Both the position numbers and the translations under genes were made by a program. The notes below the pieces were generated by a model that was not told the DNA's origin, ran no database searches, and saw only the letters and a list, made by a program, of their open reading frames with translations. Of a stretch of 64,000 nt of DNA, positions 28,215 to 36,875 are shown piece after piece. How positions within the stretch are numbered: the first letter of the stretch is position 1; each line of letters begins with the position of its first letter. Origin of the DNA: Neoroseomonas alkaliterrae (lineage in GTDB: Bacteria; Pseudomonadota; Alphaproteobacteria; Acetobacterales; Acetobacteraceae); contig NZ_JACIJE010000003.1 in assembly GCF_014199195.1 (NCBI RefSeq), positions 401,604-465,603 on the forward strand, given 5' to 3'.

Positions 28215-31019
28215 ATGTTCGAACCCCGGGTCCGCGCCGTCCTCGGCCCCACCAACACCGGCAAGACGCATCTCGCGATTGAGCGCCTGCTCGCGCATGC
28301 CTCCGGCATCATCGGCTTCCCGCTGCGCCTGCTCGCGCGCGAGAACTACGACCGCATGGTGGCGATCAAGGGCGAGCGCCAGGTCGCGCTGATCACCGGC
28401 GAGGAGAAGATCGTCCCGGCCGAGGCCAAGTGGTTCGCCTGCACGGTGGAAGCCATGCCGCTCGACCGCCCGGTCGAGTTCCTGGCGGTCGATGAGATCC
28501 AGCTCTGCGCCGACCCCGACCGCGGCCACGTCTTCACCGACCGCCTGCTGCATGCGCGCGGCATGGTCGAGACGATGTTCCTCGGCGCGGAGACCATCGC
28601 GCCGCTGCTGCGCCGCCTGGTGCCGCGCGCCGAGATCGAGACGCGCCCGCGCCTCTCCCAGCTCACCTATGCCGGGCCGGCGAAGCTCACGCGCCTGCCC
28701 CCGCGCTCGGCCATCGTCGCCTTCTCGGCGCAGGAGGTCTATGCGATCGCGGAAGCCGTGCGCCGGCGCCGCGGCGGCTGCGCGGTGGTGATGGGGCGCC
28801 TCTCCCCGCGCACGCGCAACGCGCAGGTCGCGCTCTACCAGAACCGCGAGGTGGATTTCCTCGTCGCCACCGACGCGATCGGCATGGGCCTGAACATGGA
28901 TGTGGACCATGTCGCCTTCGCCGCGCTGTCCAAGTTCGACGGCCAGCACGCGCGGCCCCTGACGGCACAGGAGGTGGCGCAGATCGCCGGCCGCGCCGGG
29001 CGCGGCATGAAGGACGGCTCCTTCGGCACCACCGCCGAATGCCCGCCCATGCCGGAGGAGATCGTCGAGGCGGTCGAGACCCACGCCTTCGAACCCCTGC
29101 AGGCGCTCGCCTGGCGCAATTCGGACCTCGACTTCACCAGCGTTGATGCGCTGCTCGGCAGCCTCGCCGCGCCTCCGCCCGCCCCCGGCCTCGCCAAGGG
29201 CCATGACGCGGTGGACCACATCACGCTGGAAGCGCTCTCGCGCGATCCGGAGGTGCGCGGCCTCGCGGACACGATGTCGCGCGTGCGGCTGCTGTGGGAA
29301 TCCTGCCAGGTGCCGGATTTCCGCAAGCTCGCGGACGACAGCCACACCAAGCTCTGCGCCAAGATCTTCACCCATCTGGCCCGCGAAGGCCGGCTGCCGC
29401 GCGACTGGGTGGCGAATGCCATCACCGTGCTGGAACGCACGGATGGCGACCTCGACACGCTGATGGCGCGCATCACGGCGATCCGCGTCTGGGCCTACAT
29501 CGCCGCGCGCGCCGACTGGCTGGAGGACGCCGCCTCCCTGCAGGCCGAGGCGCGCCGCGTCGAGGACCTGATCTCCGACGCGCTGCACGAGACGCTGACC
29601 GCCCGCTTCGTGGACCGCCGCGCCGCGCATCTCATCCGCAAGATGGACGAGAGCGAGGAGGAACTGCTCTCCGCCGTCACCCGCCGGGGCGAGGTGGTGG
29701 TCGAAGGCCACCCCGTCGGCCATGTGAAGGGCTTCAGCTTCGAGCCCGACCCCGGCGCGGTGGAGGAGGAGGAGCGCCGCGTCGTGCTGCGCGCCGCCCG
29801 CCGGGCGCTGGGCGCCGAGATTCCGCGCCGCGTGGCGATGCTGGAAGCGGCGAAGGACGAGGCCTTCGCCCTGACGCCGAACCACAGGATCACCTGGGCC
29901 TATTCCCACGCGCCCAACATGCCCGCGGGCCTCGGCGACATCGCCGAGGTGGCGCGTCTCAAGCCCGGCCCCGAGCCCGCGAAGCCGCAGGTCGAGGTGC
30001 TGCCCTCCGAGTTCCTCGACGGCGCGCAGCGTGAGCGCATCCGCGAGCGGCTGGCGACCTGGCTCGAGAACCACATCAAGCGCGAGCTCGGCGCCGTCTT
30101 CGCCGCCGAGGCCAAGGCCGCCGAGGACAACACCCTGCGCGGCCCGGCCTTCCGGCTGCGCGAGGAACTCGGCCTCGCGATGGGCCGCACCGTTCCCGAG
30201 ATCCGCCCCGACCTGCGGCAGAAGCTCAAGGGCATCGGCATCCGCGCCGGGCGCTACGCCCTCTTCGTGCCCGAGGCGATGAAGCCGCGCGCGATGGCGC
30301 TGCGCGCCCAGCTCTGGTCCCTGCTGCGCGGCATCGAGACGCCGAAACTGCCCGGCGGCGGCCTGATCGCCATCCCGCCGCCCGAGGACTGGCCGCGCGG
30401 CTTCGCCGAGACCATGGGCTGGCTGCCCGCGGGCGCCGTGCTGCTGCGCCTCGATGTCGCGGAGCGCATCGCCGGGGAGCTCGGCCATCTGACCCGCAAG
30501 GCGCCGGCGATGCTGCCGGGCGACCTCGCGAGCCGCCTCGGCGTGAAGGCGGAGGTGCTCGGCCAGGTGCTGGACGCCATGGGCTTCCGCCTCGTGCCCG
30601 CCGAGACGCTGGAGGAGGGCGTCTTCGGCCCGCCATGCCCGGCCCGCATCGCCCATGCCCGCCCGCCGCGCCAGGAGCACCATCGCGGCCCGCGCCGCGA
30701 CGGCCCGCGCCAGGACCAGAATCGCGGCCCGCGGCGGGAGGATCGCCGCCCGCCGCGCCAGGACCGCCCGGCCGATGCCCCCGCCGCCGCAGGCGAGCAG
30801 CCGCCCGCCGGCACGGATGCGCCCCGCCCGCCGCGCCAGGACCAGCGCCCGCACCGCGACCAGCGCCCGCGCCACGGCCAGGGCGGCAAGGGCGGCCCGC
30901 CGGGTGGCGACCGGGACCGCGGCCCGCGCCGCCCGCGCGAGGAGCGCGTGTCGCTGCCCCCCATGCCGCGACCGGACAGCCCCTTCGCGGTGCTGGCGAA
31001 CCTGCTCAAGAAGGGCTGA
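28215..31019 (+). CDS. SUV3-like ATP-dependent RNA helicase
   Basis: 934 residues. Superfamily 2 helicase of the alphaproteobacterial/mitochondrial SUV3 group. ATG 28215 is the start used because the helicase domain begins at once: MFEPRVRAVLGPTNTGKTHL holds Walker A. The DExH box is AVDEIQLC near residue 95, motif VI is QIAGRAGRGMKDGS near 258, and MGLNMDVDHVAF lies near 228. A long helical middle follows (residues 330-800). Residues ~814-915 are low-complexity Arg/Pro/Gln/Asp repeats (RPPRQ, RGPRRD) that look like an RNA-binding tail. Upstream of an S4 RNA-binding gene, suggesting RNA metabolism. The mitochondrial homologue works with a degradosome nuclease. Confidence 0.88.
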   Translation: MFEPRVRAVLGPTNTGKTHLAIERLLAHASGIIGFPLRLLARENYDRMVAIKGERQVALITGEEKIVPAEAKWFACTVEAMPLDRPVEFLAVDEIQLCADPDRGHVFTDRLLHARGMVETMFLGAETIAPLLRRLVPRAEIETRPRLSQLTYAGPAKLTRLPPRSAIVAFSAQEVYAIAEAVRRRRGGCAVVMGRLSPRTRNAQVALYQNREVDFLVATDAIGMGLNMDVDHVAFAALSKFDGQHARPLTAQEVAQIAGRAGRGMKDGSFGTTAECPPMPEEIVEAVETHAFEPLQALAWRNSDLDFTSVDALLGSLAAPPPAPGLAKGHDAVDHITLEALSRDPEVRGLADTMSRVRLLWESCQVPDFRKLADDSHTKLCAKIFTHLAREGRLPRDWVANAITVLERTDGDLDTLMARITAIRVWAYIAARADWLEDAASLQAEARRVEDLISDALHETLTARFVDRRAAHLIRKMDESEEELLSAVTRRGEVVVEGHPVGHVKGFSFEPDPGAVEEEERRVVLRAARRALGAEIPRRVAMLEAAKDEAFALTPNHRITWAYSHAPNMPAGLGDIAEVARLKPGPEPAKPQVEVLPSEFLDGAQRERIRERLATWLENHIKRELGAVFAAEAKAAEDNTLRGPAFRLREELGLAMGRTVPEIRPDLRQKLKGIGIRAGRYALFVPEAMKPRAMALRAQLWSLLRGIETPKLPGGGLIAIPPPEDWPRGFAETMGWLPAGAVLLRLDVAERIAGELGHLTRKAPAMLPGDLASRLGVKAEVLGQVLDAMGFRLVPAETLEEGVFGPPCPARIAHARPPRQEHHRGPRRDGPRQDQNRGPRREDRRPPRQDRPADAPAAAGEQPPAGTDAPRPPRQDQRPHRDQRPRHGQGGKGGPPGGDRDRGPRRPREERVSLPPMPRPDSPFAVLANLLKKG

Positions 31020-31157
31020 TGCGGGCCCGTCCCGCCTGCTCCCTTGCGCCGCCGCCCCCGGGCCGTTCGGCTTCCGCTCGCCGGCAGGCGCCTTGCGATG
31101 CCCCTTCCGCCCCTGACAGGGTGAGCGGGAAGGGCGCCGGCCGGTCCAACCCCTGCC

Positions 31158-31454
31158 ATGGCGGCTGAGACGGCCCAGCGCCTCGATGCCTGGCTCTGGT
31201 GCGCCCGCCTGCGGCGGACCCGCGCCGATTGCGCCGCCCTCGTCGCGACGGGGGCCGTGCGTATCAACCGCCAGCCCACCGACAAGCCCCATGCGCGCGT
31301 ACGGCCCGGCGATGTCCTGACCATCGCGCAGGGCAGCGGGGAACACGGGCGCATCGCGGTCTGGCGCGTGCTCGCCCTGGCCGAGCGCCGCGGCCCGCCG
31401 GCCGAGGCGCGGCGGCTCTACGAGGAACTCCCGGACGGCATGGCGGGCGACTGA
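31158..31454 (+). CDS. S4-domain RNA-binding protein, Hsp15-like
   Basis: 98 residues. The N-terminal S4 fold [20 protein letters not shown] followed by [26 protein letters not shown] is the RNA-binding motif of the ribosome-associated Hsp15 (HslR) family, which recycles stalled large subunits with nascent peptidyl-tRNA. Short and basic, with no other domain. It lies 138 bases after the helicase and just before fdxA on the same strand, a gene order often seen in alphaproteobacteria. Confidence 0.9.
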   Translation: MAAETAQRLDAWLWCARLRRTRADCAALVATGAVRINRQPTDKPHARVRPGDVLTIAQGSGEHGRIAVWRVLALAERRGPPAEARRLYEELPDGMAGD

Positions 31455-31497
31455 GCCATGTGCTGCACGCGGCTTGCGGCGGCGGCATGGCTTGGCC

Positions 31498-31518
31498 ATG
31501 TTGCGGGCGCTGCAACAT
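31498..31518. promoter_or_regulatory. Palindrome before fdxA
   Basis: ATGTTGC (31498-31504) and GCAACAT (31512-31518) are a perfect inverted repeat with a 7-base centre, 22 bases before the fdxA GTG. It could be a repressor operator or a leader hairpin; no known regulator consensus is matched. Confidence 0.35.
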
Positions 31519-31540
31519 CCTGCCCGGGGGCGCGCCGCCC

Positions 31541-31867
31541 GTGACCTATGTCGTCACCGAGAACTGCATCAAGTGCAAGTACATGGACTGCGTGGAGGTC
31601 TGTCCGGTGGACTGCTTCTACGTGGGCGAGAACATGCTGGTCATCCATCCGGATGAATGCATCGACTGCGGCGTCTGCGAACCGGAATGCCCGGCCGAGG
31701 CGATCGTCCCGGACAGCGACGACAAGGCCGCCGACTGGCTGGAGCTGAACCGCACCTATGCGGCGCAATGGCCCAACATCACCCGCAAGGGCGAGGCGCC
31801 GGCCGATGCCGACGAATGGAAGGACAAGCCCGGCAAGAAGGCCCTGTTCAGCCCGAACCCCGGCTGA
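31541..31867 (+). CDS. fdxA: Ferredoxin FdxA (7Fe-8S type)
   Basis: 108 residues starting at GTG 31541 ([20 protein letters not shown]). Two clusters are visible. Cys in [19 protein letters not shown] follows the [3Fe-4S]/[4Fe-4S] pattern with a CxxxxxxC spacing and CP, and the second is [14 protein letters not shown]. The C-terminal tail ([19 protein letters not shown]) is the conserved FdxA extension. A soluble electron carrier of low potential; electron partners unknown. A terminator follows it. Confidence 0.95.
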   Translation: MTYVVTENCIKCKYMDCVEVCPVDCFYVGENMLVIHPDECIDCGVCEPECPAEAIVPDSDDKAADWLELNRTYAAQWPNITRKGEAPADADEWKDKPGKKALFSPNPG

Positions 31868-31878
31868 GGGGCGGCCGG

Positions 31879-31906
31879 CGGGGCGGGGTGACGCCCCGCG
31901 AATTTT
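31879..31906 (+). terminator. Terminator of fdxA
   Basis: CGGGGCG (31879-31885) pairs with CGCCCCG (31892-31898), then CGAATTTTC. The T4 tail supports an intrinsic terminator. Confidence 0.55.
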
Positions 31907-31916
31907 CTGCTATGGT
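31888..31916 (+). promoter_or_regulatory. Candidate promoter of carD
   Basis: GTGACG (31888-31893), 17-base spacer, TATGGT (31911-31916). The -35 hexamer matches TTGACA at four of six positions. It lies inside the fdxA terminator stem, so the fdxA terminator and the carD promoter overlap. The implied transcript starts near 31923 and would have a 125-base leader. Confidence 0.4.
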
Positions 31917-32047
31917 TTCAAATGGATGGCGTTTCCGCGCCCGGACAGGCGGCGGAACCTGCCAGGGGCGCCCCGGCCCGGGCGCCCGCCACGCTTGGGG
32001 ATGATCGCGATGCCCGCAGGGGCCGCGGGGACAGGAGCGTTTCCCGG

Positions 32048-33316
32048 ATGAAATCATCGGCCCGCGCCAAGGCGCCGACCAAGTCCCGTGCTGCCGCGAA
32101 GGCGAAGCCGGCCGCGAAGGCCAAGCCGGCCTCCAAGCCCAAGGCCGCGGCCAAGGCGGTGAAGGTGGCCGTCAAGACGGCGAAGAAGCCGGCCCCCGCC
32201 AAAGCCACGGCGAAGGCCAAGGCGGTGAAGGCGCCGGTGAAGGCCGCGGCGAAGCCCGCCGCCAAGGCGGTGCCCAAGCCCGCCCCGAAGGCCGCGGCGA
32301 AGCCCGCCGCCAGGCCCGCCGCGAAGCCGGCGGTCAAGGCGGCCAAGCCCGCCGCGCCGGCCAAGGCGCCTGCGCCGAAGCAGACCGCGACGGCCAAGGC
32401 CGCCACCCCGCCGAAGCCGCCCGCGCACGCGCCCGCGAAGCCGGCCGCGCCCCGGCCGGCCGAGGCGGCCAAGCCCGCCGCCGCACCGAAGGCCGCCGCG
32501 CCGCAGAAGCCGCCGGCCCCGAAGCCCGCAGCGCCGCCCCCCGCGGTGGCAGCGAGCCCGCCACCCGCCCCGGCCCCGGTGCCGCCGCCCGCGCCCGCCG
32601 CCACCGTCGCACGGCCGGCGCAGCCTCAGCCTCCGCCACCGCCCGCGCCCGCCGCGGGCCGCCCCGTCTCCCCGCCACCCCCGCGCATGATGCCAGGACC
32701 GCCGCAGCGCCCGCCGCACCGACCCTCCGCCGCGCCGGCGACCGTCGCCGCCGCCTCGAAGGCCGCGCCGCGGCCCAAGGAGGAGTTCAAGGCCGGCGAC
32801 TACGTCGTGTATCCGACCCATGGCGTGGGGCAGGTGCAGGGCATCGAGACGATCGAGGCCGCGGGCTACGCGCTGCAGGTCATCGTCGTGACCTTCGAGG
32901 AGAACCGGATGACGCTGCGCGTCCCGGTCAACAAGGCCGCCTCCTCGGGGCTGCGCAAGCTCGCCGCCGGGGCGATGATGCAGCAGGCGCTCGACACGCT
33001 GAAGGGCCGGGCGCGCATCAAGCGCACCATGTGGTCCCGCCGCGCCCAGGAATACGAGGCCAAGATCAACTCCGGCGATCCGATCCAGATCGCCGAGGTG
33101 GTGCGCGACCTGCACCGCAACGCGGGCCAGCCCGACCAGTCCTTCTCCGAGCGCCAGATCTACGAACAGGCACTCGACCGCCTGGCAGCCGAGGTCGCGG
33201 CGATCGACGGCACCGACAAGGCCAAGGCCGTCGAGAAGCTGATGACCTATCTCGGCAAGGCCGAGAAGGGCGCGAAGGAGGACAAGGCCGACGCGATCGA
33301 GGCGGCGGCCGAATAG
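32048..33316 (+). CDS. carD: CarD-family transcriptional regulator with histone-H1-like N-terminal tail
   Basis: 422 residues. The C-terminal 176 residues (from ~247) are a full CarD protein: FKAGDYVVYPTHGVGQVQGI is the RNA-polymerase-binding Tudor-like domain, followed by the helical DNA-contacting domain (MWSRRAQEYEAKINSGDPI). CarD stabilises open complexes at promoters. Residues ~1-150 are almost pure Lys/Ala/Pro (KPAAKAKPAS-type repeats) like bacterial histone-H1-like proteins, and ~150-245 are Pro-rich. ATG 32048 follows AGGAG; the earlier ATG 31922 lies at the predicted transcript start. Usual CarD proteins are about 160-180 residues, so the tail is an extra DNA-binding arm. Confidence 0.88.
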   Translation: MKSSARAKAPTKSRAAAKAKPAAKAKPASKPKAAAKAVKVAVKTAKKPAPAKATAKAKAVKAPVKAAAKPAAKAVPKPAPKAAAKPAARPAAKPAVKAAKPAAPAKAPAPKQTATAKAATPPKPPAHAPAKPAAPRPAEAAKPAAAPKAAAPQKPPAPKPAAPPPAVAASPPPAPAPVPPPAPAATVARPAQPQPPPPPAPAAGRPVSPPPPRMMPGPPQRPPHRPSAAPATVAAASKAAPRPKEEFKAGDYVVYPTHGVGQVQGIETIEAAGYALQVIVVTFEENRMTLRVPVNKAASSGLRKLAAGAMMQQALDTLKGRARIKRTMWSRRAQEYEAKINSGDPIQIAEVVRDLHRNAGQPDQSFSERQIYEQALDRLAAEVAAIDGTDKAKAVEKLMTYLGKAEKGAKEDKADAIEAAAE

Positions 33317-33338
33317 GCCGCGCCGAGGACGCGGCTTT
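33317..33338 (+). terminator. Terminator of carD, first hairpin
   Basis: GCCGCG (33317-33322) with CGCGGC (33330-33335) followed by TTT, directly after the carD stop. Confidence 0.45.
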
Positions 33339-33342
33339 CGCC

Positions 33343-33363
33343 CGGGCCGGCGCCGCCGGCCCG
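33343..33363. terminator. Second hairpin after carD
   Basis: CGGGCCGGC (33343-33351), GCC, GCCGGCCCG (33355-33363): perfect 9-base stem between the convergent carD and the sulfotransferase gene. Confidence 0.45.
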
Positions 33364-33485
33364 CCAGGGCTGCCTGCCAGCCGGTCATGGCGCGGCCCAC
33401 CACCGACGGACCGCAGGGCAGCGGGCGAAAGGGCAAGGCTTACCCGACGGTTTCGCGCGCGCCGCAGGAGCGGCCGCGCGGGCGA

Positions 33486-34301
33486 TCAAGGGCTGCCGCC
33501 CGCCGCCTCCGTCTCAGCCCTGACCCGCGCCTCGAGCGCCACCAGCGCCGTCCAGTTCGTCACCACCGCCTCCCGGTCGGGCGCGGTCGGGCGCAGCGCG
33601 GCGGCGCCGGCCAGCGTCGCGGCGCCATCGAGACCCGGCAGGCGCCGCAGCGCCGCGAGCGCGGCCGGCGCCAGCCCCTGGCCTTCGATGAAGTCCGGAT
33701 ATGTGAGCTCGGCATAGGCCGGGTGGCGCCGGAAGGCCCGACGCACGAAGGCCCTCGCTGCCAGGATCCCGCGCATCTGTCGCTCCGCCGCCGCGAGGTC
33801 GGCGCTGAGCCGCAGCCCGGCCTCGTCCGCGCCGAGCGGCGTCGTGCGGTGATAGCCCCTCCGCCCGGCGATCAGCGTGCTCGCGACGCAGGCCGCGAGG
33901 CTCTCCCGCACCAGGTGGATCACCCCGGCGCCGCGGGCGCGCAGCACGCGGCAGAGCGGGCTCTCGCCCTCCGGGTTCACCGGCAGGGTCCAGGCCCCGG
34001 TGAAGGCGCCGAGGTTGTTGTACATCACGTCGAGATGCGCGATGCGCCCCTCCGCCGCCGCGCGCGCCGCGAGGCTGTCGAGGAAGGCCTCCAGCAGCGC
34101 GGCCATCTCGGCATTGCGGAAGGCGAAGCCCGGCCGCGCGCCCATCCAGCCGATCGCGAAGGCCGGGAAGGGGCTGTCCGGCGGCCCCGGCTTGAAGGGC
34201 TCGCCGAAGGAACGGACGGCCGCGCCGCCGTTCAGGCAGGCGGCGAGGAACTTCGTGCCGCTGCGCTGGGTGGCGATGGTGACGAGCAGGGGTGCGGCCA
34301 T
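33486..34301 (-). CDS. Stf0-like sulfotransferase
   Basis: 271 residues. The PAPS-binding P-loop-like start VTIATQRSGTKFLAACLN (5'-phosphosulfate loop) is at residues 7-24, and the 3'-phosphate loop GVIHLVRESLAACVAS near 128 has the Arg and Ser that bind PAPS. This is the Stf0 sulfotransferase pattern. It would transfer sulfate from PAPS to a carbohydrate or lipid, possibly a surface glycan; the acceptor is unknown. Cytoplasmic, no membrane segment. Stands alone, convergent with carD. Confidence 0.78.
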   Translation of the reverse strand: MAAPLLVTIATQRSGTKFLAACLNGGAAVRSFGEPFKPGPPDSPFPAFAIGWMGARPGFAFRNAEMAALLEAFLDSLAARAAAEGRIAHLDVMYNNLGAFTGAWTLPVNPEGESPLCRVLRARGAGVIHLVRESLAACVASTLIAGRRGYHRTTPLGADEAGLRLSADLAAAERQMRGILAARAFVRRAFRRHPAYAELTYPDFIEGQGLAPAALAALRRLPGLDGAATLAGAAALRPTAPDREAVVTNWTALVALEARVRAETEAAGGSP

Positions 34302-34414
34302 GGCGCCGATCCTATCAGCGGACGAAGGCCCTGCCCTGCCGCCCCCCGGCCACGGCGCGCGGAGGCGGCGCGCCGGTCGGCGGCGGAAGCCGTCCCGCGG
34401 CCCGGCACGCGCGC

Positions 34415-34448
34415 AAATGAAAGGCCCCGGGGAGCGATCCCCGGGGCC
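34415..34448 (-). terminator. Terminator of the Bax-inhibitor-1 gene
   Basis: GGCCCCGGGGA (34423-34433), loop GCGA, TCCCCGGGGCC (34438-34448): perfect 11-base stem, and on the minus strand it runs into TTTCATTT. Strong intrinsic terminator 31 bases after the stop codon. Confidence 0.75.
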
Positions 34449-34478
34449 CCGGCCGTCCCGCCCGCGGGCGGCGGCGCA

Positions 34479-35267
34479 TCACTCCTGCCGGTTGCCCATG
34501 AAGTACAGGAGCAGCTGGAACAGGTTGATGAAGTTCAGGTAGAGCGCCAGCGCGTCCATCACGCTCCGCTTGCCGGCGATCTCCGTGCCCTCGGCATAGG
34601 CGTACTGGATGTAGTCGTTCTTGATGCGCTGGGTGTCCCAGGCGGTCAGGCCGACGAACACCACCACGCCGATGACGGCGATGGCGAACATCATCGCCGG
34701 CGACTGCAGGAACAGGTTCACCAGCATCGCGATGATGATGCCGATCAGGCCCATCATCATGAACGAGCCCATGCGCGTCAGGTCGGCCTTCGTGGTGTAG
34801 CCGTAGAGGCTGATGCCCGCGAACATCGCCGAGCAGACGAAGAAGGTGCTGGCGATGGACTGGCCGGTGTAGCGCATGAAGATGTTGGAAAGGCTCGCGC
34901 CCATCGCCGCGGCGAACAGCCAGAACAGGAGCTGCGCCGTGCCCTTGCTCATGCGGTTGATGCCGAAGGACAGCACCAGCACGAAGGCGAGCGGGGAGAG
35001 CATCGCGGCCCAGCCGAGGATGGTCGGCGTGACCACCCGCGCGCCCGACGGCGTGCGGCCCACCTGCCAGAACAGGTTCATCAGCTCCGGCGTGGAGGCG
35101 ATGACGTAGGCGACGATGCCCGTCAGCAGCAGCCCCGAGGCCATCCAGTTGTAGACCCGGAGCATGTAGGACCGCAGCCCGGCATCGACGGCGGCCGCGT
35201 CGGCGGCCGCAGTGCGACCCCAGCCTGGCGCACCCGTCGTGAATCGAGTGTCGGGACCAAAGGCCAT
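34479..35267 (-). CDS. Bax inhibitor-1/YccA family membrane protein
   Basis: 262 residues, seven membrane helices. The family's GLTAWDTQRIKNDYIQYAYA near residue 210 is the Bax-inhibitor-1/YccA signature, and LYLNFINLFQLLLYFMGNRQE is the usual C-terminus. ATG 35267 follows GGAGGAG. In E. coli YccA modulates the FtsH protease, and the family can conduct calcium; which applies here is not known. Own strong terminator. Confidence 0.92.
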   Translation of the reverse strand: MAFGPDTRFTTGAPGWGRTAAADAAAVDAGLRSYMLRVYNWMASGLLLTGIVAYVIASTPELMNLFWQVGRTPSGARVVTPTILGWAAMLSPLAFVLVLSFGINRMSKGTAQLLFWLFAAAMGASLSNIFMRYTGQSIASTFFVCSAMFAGISLYGYTTKADLTRMGSFMMMGLIGIIIAMLVNLFLQSPAMMFAIAVIGVVVFVGLTAWDTQRIKNDYIQYAYAEGTEIAGKRSVMDALALYLNFINLFQLLLYFMGNRQE

Positions 35268-35493
35268 GACGTTGAAGACTCCTCCAGCGGGGGGTGATTC
35301 CCCCGTCGGCCGCAAATATGGAGATTTCTTCATGCGGATCAACGGGGGTGCCTCGGCCGACGGGCGAAAGCGGGGCCGGCCGAGGCCGGGCCCGGGATGT
35401 CCGGCGATCGCGCCAGGTCCCGGATTCCGTCGCGGCGGGGAGCGCCGCCTGGGGACCCGGGGATGGGCCACCGGGCGCATCCCCGGACGGCAA

Positions 35494-36096
35494 TCAGCGT
35501 TCGGCCGGCTCGACCGAAATGGCCATGGCCTCGGCAATCGCCACATTCACCCGCTGGCCCGGGCGGATGGAGCGGATGAAGGCCTGCATCTCCGGCGTGC
35601 GGACGGGCAGCATCCGGCGCACGCCGCGGCTGGTGGTGAAGGTCACGGTGTTGTTCGCGGTGTCCACCGCGTTCACCGTCACGGTGTCGCGCACCGTGGC
35701 CACCATTGCGCCGGCCGGGCGCTCGCCCGCCGGGGCCCGCGCCGCGCCGATGTCGAGTTCGGCCGGCAGGCGCGTGCCGCGGGGCGCGATCTGGACCGCG
35801 ACCGCCTCCTCGAAGCGGACGCGAACCCGGTCGCCTCGGCGGATCCGGGAGAAGTTCTGCACCTCGGGCCCGACCGTCACGGTCACCAGGCCCTCGCTCG
35901 GCGTGCGGATCGTCACCTGGCGCGTGCGCGGGTTCACCCGCTGCACCACGCCGACCGCCTCCTTCGCCGTCGAGACGACGGTCGGTGCCGGCGGCGCCAC
36001 GGGCTCCGGCGGCGCCGAGGCGCAGGCGCCGAGGGCGAAAAGCGGCAGGGCGACGCAGGCAGCCCGCAGGAGATGCGAGCGGGTGGATGACGGCAT
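35494..36096 (-). CDS. Putative lipoprotein with two repeated beta domains
   Basis: 200 residues. Signal peptide with lipobox LFALGAC (Cys25), so a lipid-anchored periplasmic protein. The rest is strand-rich with a two-fold repeat: VVQRVNPRTRQVTIRTPSEG and VNAVDTANNTVTFTTSRGV, each followed by SRIRRGDRVRVRFEEAVAVQ or RSIRPGQRVNVAIAEAMAIS. I do not know a family name; the repeat is like small beta-barrel domains. Function unknown. Confidence 0.8.
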   Translation of the reverse strand: MPSSTRSHLLRAACVALPLFALGACASAPPEPVAPPAPTVVSTAKEAVGVVQRVNPRTRQVTIRTPSEGLVTVTVGPEVQNFSRIRRGDRVRVRFEEAVAVQIAPRGTRLPAELDIGAARAPAGERPAGAMVATVRDTVTVNAVDTANNTVTFTTSRGVRRMLPVRTPEMQAFIRSIRPGQRVNVAIAEAMAISVEPAER

Positions 36097-36298
36097 GGCG
36101 GTTTCCTCGTGGGGTGGTGGCGCCCGGGCTCACGGAGGTTAGGCCGGATCGGCCCGGCACGGAACGGCGCGCGCCGGGCGCGGCACGCCCCGCACAGCCC
36201 CCGGATGCCCCGCCGCGCCCGATGCGGCGCTTGACGCCGCCCGGCGCGGTCCCGCCATGCTGGGCCGCCGGGCGCGATCATCATGCCAGGGGGGCGCC

Positions 36299-36838
36299 AT
36301 GCCCGACGACGCGGACCTCTGCCTCGACAAGGCCTCCGACTTCGAGCTCGCGACGCTCGACCGTTACGCCAAGGCGCGGCTCGACGAGATCCTGCCCGAA
36401 TCCATCGCCACCGGCATGGAGAAGGGCGCGGTGATCTGCCGCGACCCCTGTTCCGGCAAACTCTCCACCACGCCGGTCCGGACCGGCGAGACGAAGCACA
36501 CCGTCGCGGTGCCGACCTACGAACCCAATTGCGGCTGCCCGGAACGCACCGTCCCCGTCGCCTACTACCACACCCACCCCTCCGAGGCCGGCGGCCAGAC
36601 GGCCGTCCCGGGAGCGCGCGTGGCGAGCGACTTCAGCGACGACGACAAGGACATCGCGCGCGACTACGGGCTGATCGCCTACATCGCGCAGCGCGACGGG
36701 AGCATGTGGCGCTACAGCCCGCCGGTCCGCGTGTTCTTCCTCAATGGCGTGCGCACCCTGCAGGACGAATCCGACGCGAGGCAGGCAAAGGAGCCGGTGC
36801 TGCTCAACCTCAAGGTGGCGACCAAGGCGAAGCGATAG
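36299..36838 (+). CDS. Stand-alone DUF4329-like protein with JAMM-type motif
   Basis: 179 residues. Near residue 82 it has VAYYHTHPSEAGGQ and near 110 SDFSDDDKDIARDYGL. This HxHP...SxxD spacing is the JAB/JAMM metalloprotease core and matches the DUF4329 domain known mainly at the C-termini of Rhs-type toxins. It starts MPDDADLCLDKASDFELATL with an AGGGGGG ribosome site. No signal peptide. Here the domain is an independent small gene, not attached to a toxin. Four Cys residues near 58-80 may bind metal or form disulfides. Enzymatic activity and substrate unknown. Confidence 0.7.
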   Translation: MPDDADLCLDKASDFELATLDRYAKARLDEILPESIATGMEKGAVICRDPCSGKLSTTPVRTGETKHTVAVPTYEPNCGCPERTVPVAYYHTHPSEAGGQTAVPGARVASDFSDDDKDIARDYGLIAYIAQRDGSMWRYSPPVRVFFLNGVRTLQDESDARQAKEPVLLNLKVATKAKR

Positions 36839-36875
36839 CCCGCCACCGATCCCTCGCGCGGCGTCGCGCCGGCCC

